From CAYMEV01 sp964389675 [NCBI: uncultured Candidatus Sumerlaeota bacterium] (GTDB lineage: Bacteria > CAYMEV01): a stretch of DNA of 64,000 nucleotides. Below the pieces are notes generated by a model. It made no database searches. It was not told the origin of the DNA and saw nothing but the letters and a program-made list of their open reading frames with translations. The stretch lies in assembly GCA_964389675.1 (NCBI GenBank), contig CAYMEV010000017.1:1-64000 (forward strand), read 5' to 3'. Below are positions 9,479 to 17,599 of this stretch, piece by piece. Positions within the stretch are counted from its first letter, which is position 1. Each line of letters starts with the position of its first letter. A program made the translations under genes and the position numbers.

Positions 9479-10243
9479 TTAAGCCGGGTATGAAGAAAGC
9501 CTTTTTATGAATACAATGCTTATTAGGCCAAATTCATCAGCTAATTTTTCAGCAAATCCATAGTCTGCAGCCAGATCCTCCACCTTATGGGTATCAGCAC
9601 CTATGGTGATCTTCAGGCCGCCTGCCTTCCTGTAAAGGCTGAGTAATTTCCTGCCAGGCATTGTATCTGTCAGTCCCCTTCTCAATGATGATGTATTAAT
9701 CTCAAGTGCAATGTCATTTTTAAGCATATTTTTAAAGATATCATTCATCTGATCTGCTGACCAGATGCTTTCCTGCAAATATCTCTTTGGATAATCAATA
9801 TGGGCCAAAGAGTCGAATCCTCCATATGTTACAGCTTTATAGACCTCCTCCCAGTATTTTTCATATAATATTTCCAGGGATGGCTTATTTCCAGATTTGC
9901 TCAGGCAACTCATATCTTTACCCCAGTAATGAACGCTTCCCAGAATAAAATCATATGGTTTTTTCCTAAGTTCATCAAACTCCCTTTTATAGATGTGAGG
10001 TTCTGAAAACTCTATACCGCATAAAATTCCAAGATCAGCCCCATATCTTTCCCTGATCTCATAAAATTTCTCAAAAAAGGCCTGAGAATTATAATAGCCA
10101 TAACCGGGATCTTTTCTGTTAAAATCCACATGATCAGTAAAGCAGACATATTGAAGCCCTTTTTCCAGAGCTTTCTTGCAGTAGTCCTCCATTTTTACAT
10201 CGGAATCTACTGAATAATTTGTATGGACATGAAGGTCTATCAT
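9479..10243 (-). CDS. hisJ: PHP-family histidinol-phosphatase-like phosphoesterase
   Basis: This 254-residue metal-dependent phosphoesterase has all PHP motifs: MIDLHVHTNYSVDSD at the N-terminus, FTDHVDF near residue 36, CGIEFSEPH near 96, GSVHYWGKD near 118, SLAHIDYPKRY near 155, EINTSSLRRG near 190 and TIGADTHKVEDLA near 218. This is the HisJ/HisK pattern of histidinol-phosphate phosphatases. No other histidine gene is in the window, so a different phosphomonoester substrate remains possible. It is on the same strand as purF and lies 121 nt upstream of it. Confidence 0.85.
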   Translation of the reverse strand: MIDLHVHTNYSVDSDVKMEDYCKKALEKGLQYVCFTDHVDFNRKDPGYGYYNSQAFFEKFYEIRERYGADLGILCGIEFSEPHIYKREFDELRKKPYDFILGSVHYWGKDMSCLSKSGNKPSLEILYEKYWEEVYKAVTYGGFDSLAHIDYPKRYLQESIWSADQMNDIFKNMLKNDIALEINTSSLRRGLTDTMPGRKLLSLYRKAGGLKITIGADTHKVEDLAADYGFAEKLADEFGLISIVFIKRLSSYPA

Positions 10244-10335
10244 CTGCTTCCTCAGAAAACCTGGCGCTATAAATAAAAAAGAAGGAATGTTAAAAACAAC
10301 AGCATATAAATCGAAATGAAGATCTTTTTATCTCC

Positions 10336-10659
10336 TCATCTTTTGTTCTTTGTTTTGGGTTCAGGCATTTCCTTTTCTGTAATCCTTATTAATTCACTGA
10401 ACCACTCAGCATTTTCAAATCCATCCTCTATCAGAAAACTGCTTTTCGCTCCAGGATATGGAGGCGCTTCGACGGTCTCCCCAATATATATCCTGCCTCC
10501 CTCGGTTTTCTTGATAAATACCTGATTATCACATATCAGTGCAACAATTTTGTTATTACAGTAGATCGCATACTCCCCGAACATTTTTCTATGACGTATA
10601 GAACCTGCATTATGAATCTGACCAGCAATATATTCCACAAATTCTTTATCTGATGACAT
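10336..10659 (-). CDS. TfoX N-terminal domain protein
   Basis: This 107-residue protein consists only of the TfoX_N fold. The signature KMFGEYAIYCNNKIVALICD (residues 25-44) and the KSSFLIEDGFENAEWFSELI segment near residue 70 are typical. The C-terminal TfoX domain of the competence regulator is missing, as in the many stand-alone bacterial members of unknown function. The tail KPKTKNKR-like region is basic. It is monocistronic or co-transcribed with the following minus-strand genes, and nothing here indicates natural competence. Confidence 0.8.
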   Translation of the reverse strand: MSSDKEFVEYIAGQIHNAGSIRHRKMFGEYAIYCNNKIVALICDNQVFIKKTEGGRIYIGETVEAPPYPGAKSSFLIEDGFENAEWFSELIRITEKEMPEPKTKNKR

Positions 10660-10683
10660 TGGACGACCCTTTAAATGAATTAT

Positions 10684-11250
10684 CTATTTTCTCAAACCAA
10701 GCATACCCATTTTAAGCTTTTTCTGGACAGGGTCCGGCCCTAGCCATATAGCATAGAGCGACTGTTTAAACTCATTTCCCTGTATCACTCCAAGATTCCT
10801 TGTTTCACCGCTTTCATCAAATTTTATGCTCGTACTAAGTCCCTCTCCAGGTACATAGCAGAGCCTTATCTCATCACGTTTATTAATTTCTATACTGTCA
10901 AAAAGGGAGATGAATTCACCGTCCTTATCAGTATGATAACCGGAAGCTTTGGCTTTCTCGAATCCCTTTTTGACAGCCTTTAGAAATCTTTCTCTCGTTA
11001 TCAGCCTCGAGGTAATATTCATAATAACAGCAGAAGGCCTGTCAGCCTCTATTATATCCTTTTCAGTCCCGCCTTTCAGTTCTGAGGTAATATAGAGTGA
11101 AGAAGTATACACTGATCCTATAATAGTCATGGTCCTTTTACCTGTACCAACCAGAACAAGGTCTTCTCCGCCAAGCTGAAAAGCATGATTTGAAAGGCAA
11201 AGGGCAGCACTGCATAGAAAAAATATGGAAATCAATAAAGCCTTTTTCAT
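10684..11250 (-). CDS. Exported chalcone-isomerase-like protein
   Basis: This 188-residue protein begins with a cleavable signal peptide (KKALLISIFFLCSAALCLS). The mature part starts with FQLGGEDLVLVGTGKRTMTI and continues with SVYTSSLYI and the GEFISLFDSIEIN segment. This matches the bacterial chalcone isomerase-like domain found in periplasmic proteins of unknown role. C-terminal KQSLYAIWLGPDPVQKKLK is also family-like. Flavonoid isomerase activity is not implied, since bacterial exported members are thought to bind small lipophilic ligands. The function here is unknown. Confidence 0.78.
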   Translation of the reverse strand: MKKALLISIFFLCSAALCLSNHAFQLGGEDLVLVGTGKRTMTIIGSVYTSSLYITSELKGGTEKDIIEADRPSAVIMNITSRLITRERFLKAVKKGFEKAKASGYHTDKDGEFISLFDSIEINKRDEIRLCYVPGEGLSTSIKFDESGETRNLGVIQGNEFKQSLYAIWLGPDPVQKKLKMGMLGLRK

Positions 11251-11494
11251 AATAAACTCCTCTTAAAATTTATAGATAAGATCTCATTATTTTCATGTAT
11301 TTTAGGCTTATGTCAACAGAAAGTTGGCCAGGATGATTTAAAGCCTGCTGAGCCATGCTTCTTGAAGCATTCAAAATCAAACTTAATATCATGTATTTCG
11401 TATTTAAAAAATGATGTATTTTTCAGCTTTCTTTCTGCTTTAAGCTTAATAATTTTAATAAAAACAAATTTCTGACTTTATGGAGGGACCTGGA

Positions 11495-12583
11495 ATGAAG
11501 AGTATTTTGTTTATGTGCCCATTTTTATATTTTCTTTTTTTATTAGTTTTTGCAGTATCATGCACACATGCATCTGAAAATTCCTATGGAGGTGAGAAGA
11601 CCATGTTTGACAGGGAGGGATTTAGTAATTACCTGAAATCACTGAAAGCTGATGATGAAAGTATTAAGAACACTATGGGCCTGGTAGATGAATACCTGTC
11701 ATTTGTTAATTCTGATGACAAAAACTATGACTTTGACGGTGTAGAAGCATTCTCAAAGAAAAGTATTGCAGGCAAGGATGATGCCCTTCAGAGAATAATT
11801 GCGCTGGCCAGGTTCTGCAAGTTTACAAACAGGACAAAGGGAATGATATACCTGATCACGCTTTCAAATACAATAGGAGTATTGGAGAGCATTCAGGAGA
11901 GGTCCAGGATAATTGCTGGAGATGAAATTACAGGCAGGATATTTTCTGGCATTAATCCGCCTCCACTGGGTTCATCCATTGAGGACTATCCTGATGTCAT
12001 CAAGAGCCTCCTTAAAAATATGAAAGAGAACCTTCCCCCCTGTAAATACAGGAAGATCCTTGCAGGCAACCACCACCAGCTTCCTGTAGAGTACTTTATA
12101 GAACATAAGGATAAATTTGAAAAACTTGGGTCCATTGACGAGTTTCTGAAATACAGGCATCAAAAGATAATTGAGGAAATGGAAAAATGTATGAACGAAA
12201 AAAGGCTCTGGTATGAACAGAACATTACTCCGGAGGTTATTGAATATATGAATGAGAACCAGGAGGTGAGTTCAGGAATTCGCCAGGGCAATAAGATATT
12301 CATTACAAAAATACCCTATATGGTTGATGAGTACCTTAAAACGGAAAATGAGGACATAAAACCCTATCTTGCCTGTCACTGCCCATTTGTAAGATCTTCT
12401 GTAAAAGAAGGAAAAAGCTCTGTCCCCGATGAATGGTGCTATTGCAGCGGAGGATTCCACAAGCTTATTTTTGATATCATATTTGGAGAGGAAGTAGAAG
12501 TTGAGCTGCTGGAAAGCATAATTTCCGGAGATCCCAGATGCAGGTTCTCAATTACAATTCCTGATAAATACACAGAAGAATAA
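11495..12583 (+). CDS. Lipoprotein with Cys-rich C-terminal domain (ATC hydrolase/V4R-like)
   Basis: An ATG at 11480 is in frame, but it lies in the Shine-Dalgarno sequence GGAGG that is 8 nt before the ATG at 11495. The latter is taken as the start, giving 362 residues. The signal peptide ends in a lipobox (FAVSC). The mature protein is mostly helical and charged. The C-terminal about 80 residues hold a compact Cys cluster (ACHCPF, WCYCSGG, then DPRCRFSI) joined by GEEVEVELLESIISGD. This resembles the C-terminal domain of the V4R and L-2-amino-thiazoline-carboxylate hydrolase-like families, which are usually cytosolic. Four cysteines in two C-x-C pairs suggest metal binding. The function is unknown. 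Confidence 0.65.
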   Translation: MKSILFMCPFLYFLFLLVFAVSCTHASENSYGGEKTMFDREGFSNYLKSLKADDESIKNTMGLVDEYLSFVNSDDKNYDFDGVEAFSKKSIAGKDDALQRIIALARFCKFTNRTKGMIYLITLSNTIGVLESIQERSRIIAGDEITGRIFSGINPPPLGSSIEDYPDVIKSLLKNMKENLPPCKYRKILAGNHHQLPVEYFIEHKDKFEKLGSIDEFLKYRHQKIIEEMEKCMNEKRLWYEQNITPEVIEYMNENQEVSSGIRQGNKIFITKIPYMVDEYLKTENEDIKPYLACHCPFVRSSVKEGKSSVPDEWCYCSGGFHKLIFDIIFGEEVEVELLESIISGDPRCRFSITIPDKYTEE

Positions 12584-12716
12584 ACATTTCTCCAGGATAC
12601 AGGATTTCACTTATAGCTGGGGATATATTACCTACGGAATTTTTTCTTGCTCTTTTTTCTTTTTGCCTTGATTCTATAGTTTTGAAACAGAACACTATTA
12701 CAGAGGAATATGAAAC

Positions 12717-13949
12717 TTGAAAAATATATTTAAGAATATATTATTTGCCTTAATTGCCTGCATCATTATTTTTCTATTTCTTGAAGGAATTTCATATATC
12801 GGGCTTCAGTTTATCAAAGACAATAAAACAGATTCTGAAAATAAAAAATTAATTGTAGAGGATGACTGGTATATCTACACTCCTGAGCTTGGATGGGAAT
12901 TTAAACCGAACTACAGCGGGCTTATAACAGGGAAAATGAGATCCTTTGACTCTGATGGAGGGCTGGAGTCAGACAGCATCCAGAGGCACGATAAAAGCAG
13001 GGAGAAAATACTATTTTTGGGAGATTCAATAACCTATGGGTACGGGATTGACACTGAATATACTTTTGTTGAGGTTATTGATAACATGATTCCTGATATA
13101 AATGCAATTAACCTGGGTGTGCCGGGCTATTCATCATACCAGGGCTACAAAATGCTTTTAAAGCATGGAATAAAGATGAAACCTGATATAATAGTCGTGG
13201 CATTCAATTATAATGACCGGAGATATGTCCTTTTTCCAGCTAATATTGACAGCGACAAGAAATTCCAGGCGATAGTCCGCCAGAATATGTATGACAGAAT
13301 AAACAGGTCTCTGAAGCGCTTTGCGCTCTATCGCCTCATGCACGCCATACTGTCAGGGTCATCAGAAAACACAGCATACAGGGAGATTGAATGGACAGGG
13401 AAAATTGACATGGACACCATATTTCCAAGAGTCTCAAAGGAAAGCTACCGGAAAAATCTTGAGAATATAGCCGATACTGCATCTGAAAACGGCATAAGGG
13501 TAATTTTTATGCTTCTATATGATAATCCTGAATTTGTTGATAAAATACGAAAAGGCCGTGAAATGCTCAGAAGTGCGAAATATGATGAAGCAGTTAATAT
13601 GCTTAAGCCTGAAGTCAGACCGGACAATAAGTTTTCAGCACTGGCAAGGGTATACCTTGCCCGGGCCCTGATAGGAAAGGGATTGAATGAAGAGGCCCAA
13701 AGCATCTACATTCTGGACGATGCCTACCATTCAGCCTCCGGGGGAACGCCAATATCACTGGATGATGAGTATAACAGTATTATGGAGGATGTTGCCAGAT
13801 CACGCAATATTCCGGTTTTTGACACCGCTGATATCTTAAAGCATAATGCAGGCCTTTATCTGGATTTCTGCCACTTCAACACAGAGGGCCACCGGCTGAT
13901 AGCCAGGGAGCTCTCCGTTCTCTTGGTAAAAGCGCTTCAAGGGGAATAA
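12717..13949 (+). CDS. Membrane-anchored SGNH/GDSL hydrolase
   Basis: This 410-residue protein appears to start at a TTG, 8 nt after AGAGGA-type Shine-Dalgarno bases. An ATG at 12710 is in another frame and stops after seven codons. One N-terminal transmembrane helix (about residues 7-25) anchors it. The catalytic Ser block FLGDSITYGYGID is near residue 101, the Gly block near INLGVPGYSSYQGY, the Asn block in VVAFNYNDRR, and the Asp-His pair in DFCHFNTEGH near residue 383. Between the Asn block and the Asp-His block is a TPR-like insertion (residues about 275-330, YDEAVNML...YLARALIGKGLNEEAQ). Such enzymes are esterases or acyl-transferases acting on envelope carbohydrates or lipids. The substrate is unknown. 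Confidence 0.8.
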   Translation: MKNIFKNILFALIACIIIFLFLEGISYIGLQFIKDNKTDSENKKLIVEDDWYIYTPELGWEFKPNYSGLITGKMRSFDSDGGLESDSIQRHDKSREKILFLGDSITYGYGIDTEYTFVEVIDNMIPDINAINLGVPGYSSYQGYKMLLKHGIKMKPDIIVVAFNYNDRRYVLFPANIDSDKKFQAIVRQNMYDRINRSLKRFALYRLMHAILSGSSENTAYREIEWTGKIDMDTIFPRVSKESYRKNLENIADTASENGIRVIFMLLYDNPEFVDKIRKGREMLRSAKYDEAVNMLKPEVRPDNKFSALARVYLARALIGKGLNEEAQSIYILDDAYHSASGGTPISLDDEYNSIMEDVARSRNIPVFDTADILKHNAGLYLDFCHFNTEGHRLIARELSVLLVKALQGE

Positions 13950-14118
13950 TATCCTTTATAATATCAGTTAATTTCTCTCAGTATTTAATAAAAGCATGTC
14001 AGGATTGAATTTTTATTTATGTTTGTCTGTATTCTCCTCTCTCCTTCTATTTATGGCTTTTTTAATAATGATGCAGATCCGGTATAATGATGCTCTCTAC
14101 CTGTCTGATATTTTCTGC

Positions 14119-14147
14119 TTGACTTTAGCAAAGGGATTTAGAATTAT
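14119..14147 (+). promoter_or_regulatory. Candidate promoter of the OmpA-family gene
   Basis: TTGACT and AATTAT are separated by 17 nt, about 55 nt before the ATG at 14203. The -35 matches 5 of 6 bases and the -10 matches 4 of 6. Confidence 0.4.
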
Positions 14148-14202
14148 AGTAGAATTAATAAAAACATTGTTTTAATGAATATATAAGACAAAGGAGATTT
14201 TT

Positions 14203-15054
14203 ATGAATTTTACCAAATCTGCTGGATTTTTTGTTATCCTGAGCTTTTTCAGCATATTGGCCTTTGCTCAGGCTGTCAATGAACATCCTCTTATAAGGCC
14301 TTTTCCCGGATCAACTCTAAATGAAAAGATGTGTAAAAACATGGATTATAATGAATATTCCTTTCATGTTCTTGATACAAAGACAAATAAGAAAACCAAA
14401 GTCGATGTCAAAGGAAAATACTGGAAGCTTCTCTATACTCTCTATGCACCTGATGGTAAATGGGACAGGTCTCACAGTGTGCTTGAGTATAAGGAGAATT
14501 ACAAATCAGAAGCATTAAAGCATAATGGTCAGGTCAAATATGATAAAGGAAACGAACTGGTTTTTACAATTCCTGATGAAAAAGGAGGCACTACCTGGGC
14601 ACATCTCTTTATAACAAATGGCTGTCAGCAGAACCTCGTAATAGTGGAAGAAGCAGCTTTGGATACAAAACTGGAATTCGGGCCTGCAGAGATGAAATCA
14701 GCATTAGACAAAGACGGATACATAGAGCTTTATGATATACTGTTTGATAGTGATAAAGCTACCCTTAAGGTTGAATCATCCAAACAATTAATGGATGTTC
14801 TGCAGCTTTTGAAGGGCAACCCTGGCCTTAAGCTGGAAATACATGGGCATACTGATGATCAGGGCAATGATGACTACAATATGAGCCTTTCAAAGCAAAG
14901 AGCAGAGGCCATTGTATCTTTCTTGCTGCTTTTTGGGATCGACACCACCCGGCTGATACCAAAGGGGTACGGTGAATCAAAGCCGATTGCCACTAATTCA
15001 ACAGAAGAAGGAAGAGCAAAAAACCGCAGGGTAGAGCTGAAAAAAATAAGCTAG
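14203..15054 (+). CDS. OmpA-family peptidoglycan-binding protein
   Basis: This 283-residue protein has a signal peptide ending in AFAQA. The N-terminal 150 residues form an unassigned domain. The C-terminal domain (about 165-283) is OmpA-like: DILFDSDKATLKVESSKQL, LEIHGHTDDQGNDDYNMSLS, QRAEAIVSFLL and GYGESKPIATNSTEEGRAKNRRVEL. The Asp and Arg residues that hold diaminopimelate are conserved (TDD and NRR). It probably links the outer membrane or periplasm to peptidoglycan. AAGGAG precedes the ATG. It converges on the hydrogenase operon and shares a bidirectional terminator with it. Confidence 0.9.
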   Translation: MNFTKSAGFFVILSFFSILAFAQAVNEHPLIRPFPGSTLNEKMCKNMDYNEYSFHVLDTKTNKKTKVDVKGKYWKLLYTLYAPDGKWDRSHSVLEYKENYKSEALKHNGQVKYDKGNELVFTIPDEKGGTTWAHLFITNGCQQNLVIVEEAALDTKLEFGPAEMKSALDKDGYIELYDILFDSDKATLKVESSKQLMDVLQLLKGNPGLKLEIHGHTDDQGNDDYNMSLSKQRAEAIVSFLLLFGIDTTRLIPKGYGESKPIATNSTEEGRAKNRRVELKKIS

Positions 15055-15128
15055 TCCAGAAAAACAGCAATTACTGCATGAAGAAAGCAATCAGCCATAC
15101 AATTTGAGAATATGAGCTGAAAGGGTCA

Positions 15129-15157
15129 AGGGAAAATGGCATTGATTCATTTTCCCT
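15129..15157. terminator. Bidirectional terminator between ompA-like gene and mvhA
   Basis: The perfect 10-bp arms AGGGAAAATG and CATTTTCCCT enclose a 9-nt loop. The hairpin sits 75 nt after the OmpA-family stop and just past the mvhA stop on the other strand. The T-run is short on the plus side (GATTTT). Confidence 0.65.
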
Positions 15158-15162
15158 GATTT

Positions 15163-16611
15163 TCATATCTTTAAAAGCATGCTTTTATTATGGTCATATA
15201 TGTTTATCCGGGGAAGCCTGGATTCACCTATTGAATGAGAAGCGCATGCAAAACAGGGATCATAGGCCCTGAATGCCATCTCAACCATATTCATGACTGC
15301 AGGGTTTATATTACCTTTTGATATAAGGTTCATGGCAGCCCTTTTAACGCTCAGGGCAATTGGAGCATAATTGTTCGTTGTAGCCACAACAAGGTTCACC
15401 TTTTTTATCAGGCCATTATTATCAAGCTTATAATGGTGGAACAATGTGCCTCTTGCAGCTTCTACTATACCCACTCCTTCACCAGGTTTTCCCGGCATAT
15501 TCCTTATATCCGGCCCGGTAATGTCCGGGTCGTTTACGAGTTCAAGGCCCCTCTCTGTTACATACAGAAGTTCTATCAGCCTGGCCCAGTGAAATGCAAG
15601 TGTATGGTGGACCGGTTTTTTCCCAAAGAAGGAGTAGAACCTGTCATATTCCTTTGATGCTTCAACTGTCCTGATGCCTGAGCTTGTATTTAGCCTTGCA
15701 AGGGGGCCTACCCTGTAGAGTGAAGTGCCTTTACCGTCATTGAACCCTCTCCAGCCCATGCTCTTTATATAAGTAGGCTTAACATAGCTGTTCTGCAATG
15801 GTTTTTCTTCAATATTTTCAAGGTATTCCTGCGGTTCAAACTCAGCAATTTTTACACCTTCTATATCTGAAATCCTTACTTTTCCATCATAAAAATTCAG
15901 ATATCCATCTTCATCCACAAGGCCCATATCGTTTGTAGTCAGAAGAAATGCATCGCTCTTGATTAAATCGAGGTAATCTTTGTTTTGCAGTACTATATCA
16001 TTGAATAGTACAAGGCTTTTTAATGCAAACTGGAAACAGCTGTTGAGCATCATTTCAATTTCCTGCCTTTCCGCTTCCAGAAGTGATTTGGTAACACCCC
16101 CTGGCAGCCCGGCGACAGGATGAGTAGCCTTGCCCCCTATTATCTCCGTCAGTTTCTGGCCATAAGCCCTGTGCTTAATGACATCTTTTGCTATATCAAC
16201 ACCGGCCTTTTCTATCACTCCAAATATATTCCTCTTTTCAGGGGGTGCATCCGGCCCAACGACAAAATCGGGCCCGCCAAGGAAATAAAAATGCAGTATA
16301 TGGTCATAGATGATATAACCGCAATACATAAGCTCCCTGATCTTTTTTGCAGTTGATGTCGCCTCAACATTAAAAGCCATGTCAAGTGTCTTTACAGATG
16401 CCATGTGGTGAGCAACCGGACAGACCCCGCATATCCTGCTTGTTAGCTGAGGCATCAGCTCTGCCCTCCTGCCCTCGCAGAACCTTTCAAATCCCCTTAA
16501 TTCGGGTATAATCAGATAGGCATCCTGTACCTCATCTTTTTCATTCAGGAATATATCAATTCTTCCATGGCCCTCAAGCCTTGTAATAGGGTCAATCGTT
16601 ATCTTTTTCAT
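15163..16611 (-). CDS. mvhA: [NiFe] hydrogenase large subunit, MvhA/group 3 type
   Basis: The best start is the ATG at 16611, 10 nt after GGGAGG, giving 482 residues; it overlaps the small-subunit gene by 20 nt. Nickel ligands are seen as RICGVC (Cys61, Cys64) and DPCFACASH (Cys453, Cys456, His459). The N-terminus KKITIDPITRLEGHG is the usual group 3 opening. A 23-residue tail follows His459, as expected for a precursor that a maturation endopeptidase trims after the His; no such protease gene is in the window. The nickel-binding positions are all Cys, not selenocysteine. The protein splits H2 and passes electrons through MvhG and MvhD to HdrA. It is the last gene of the operon. Confidence 0.93.
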   Translation of the reverse strand: MKKITIDPITRLEGHGRIDIFLNEKDEVQDAYLIIPELRGFERFCEGRRAELMPQLTSRICGVCPVAHHMASVKTLDMAFNVEATSTAKKIRELMYCGYIIYDHILHFYFLGGPDFVVGPDAPPEKRNIFGVIEKAGVDIAKDVIKHRAYGQKLTEIIGGKATHPVAGLPGGVTKSLLEAERQEIEMMLNSCFQFALKSLVLFNDIVLQNKDYLDLIKSDAFLLTTNDMGLVDEDGYLNFYDGKVRISDIEGVKIAEFEPQEYLENIEEKPLQNSYVKPTYIKSMGWRGFNDGKGTSLYRVGPLARLNTSSGIRTVEASKEYDRFYSFFGKKPVHHTLAFHWARLIELLYVTERGLELVNDPDITGPDIRNMPGKPGEGVGIVEAARGTLFHHYKLDNNGLIKKVNLVVATTNNYAPIALSVKRAAMNLISKGNINPAVMNMVEMAFRAYDPCFACASHSIGESRLPRINIYDHNKSMLLKI

Positions 16612-17587
16612 TCTTTTCATACCTCCCTCCCAGAATAGAAGAAGCCAGGCTGTACATATAGAAGGTGCCAATAGGGTCTCTTATCTTGTCAATTATCTTG
16701 TTTACCTCTTCTTCTGACGCATTTTCTTCATTTTCAAGCATTAAAATTGATGTAAGTGCTGATATCATCTTGCTTCCCGCATCTTTAATATTAGGTGCAG
16801 GCCCCATGCACCCTGTGCAGGGGAAATTGCCGTTTATGCATCTTGAACCGCACCCTGCACGTGTTACAGGCCCCATGCAAATAAGACCCTGTTCAAGAAA
16901 GCATTTTTCCCTGTCAGGAGTGACATGAAGAAGGTCTGTGATTCCCGGCATCCTTTTTTCAGTAACCGGGTTTCTTTCGCATACATCACACAGAGTCTTA
17001 TCCGGCGCGAGGACTGAGCCTTTAGCAGGAAGCTTTCCTTCAAATATCGCATCAAAAGCCTCCACAATCAGTTCAGGCGGAGGAGGGCAACCAGGCAGGT
17101 AATAATCAACATCAACAACCTTATTAAGGGGCTTTACCCTGTTGTGGAATTTCGGAAGGGTTATCTCACCCTCATTGACCTTAGTTAATGTTTGCGGAAC
17201 AAGCTTATCAGGGTTTTTGGTGGAAGGGCTTGAAAGATAAATCCTGTCAAAGACCTCATCTCTTGATGCAAGGTTTGCCAGGCCCGGGATACAGCCTTCA
17301 TGGGCACAGCTTCCAAAAGCGATCATTATCTTTGTCTTCTTCCTGAATAAATGCGCTAATTCCTCCTGTTCATCAGTCCTTACAGAACCGTTGAATAAAA
17401 ATATATCAAAGTAGTTGTCAGGCTTCTTTCTAATATCTTCATATTTTGAGTCCATGGCTACAGGCCAGAATTCTATATCTACTTTTTTAATTACCTCAAG
17501 AACAGTTTCATTAATATCAAGAACAGCTATCTCGCAGCCTCCGCAAGATGCTGCCCAGTAAAAACCTGCTTTCAGCTTCTTATCCAT
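16592..17587 (-). CDS. mvhG: [NiFe] hydrogenase small subunit, MvhG type
   Basis: This 331-residue protein is of the NADH:quinone oxidoreductase 20-kDa/small-subunit family. The proximal cluster ligands are visible as ASCGGCE (Cys15, Cys18), GSCAHEGC near residue 93 and LPGCPPP near residue 165. The C-terminal half carries further Cys groups (CDVCERNP, CFLEQGLICMGP, GCGSRC, CTGCMGP) for two more [4Fe-4S] clusters, as in MvhG and F420-nonreducing hydrogenases. There is no Tat signal, so the enzyme is cytoplasmic. The stop overlaps mvhA by 20 nt, typical of coupled hydrogenase subunits. Confidence 0.92.
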   Translation of the reverse strand: MDKKLKAGFYWAASCGGCEIAVLDINETVLEVIKKVDIEFWPVAMDSKYEDIRKKPDNYFDIFLFNGSVRTDEQEELAHLFRKKTKIMIAFGSCAHEGCIPGLANLASRDEVFDRIYLSSPSTKNPDKLVPQTLTKVNEGEITLPKFHNRVKPLNKVVDVDYYLPGCPPPPELIVEAFDAIFEGKLPAKGSVLAPDKTLCDVCERNPVTEKRMPGITDLLHVTPDREKCFLEQGLICMGPVTRAGCGSRCINGNFPCTGCMGPAPNIKDAGSKMISALTSILMLENEENASEEEVNKIIDKIRDPIGTFYMYSLASSILGGRYEKNEKDND

Positions 17588-17599
17588 ATCATACTCCTT

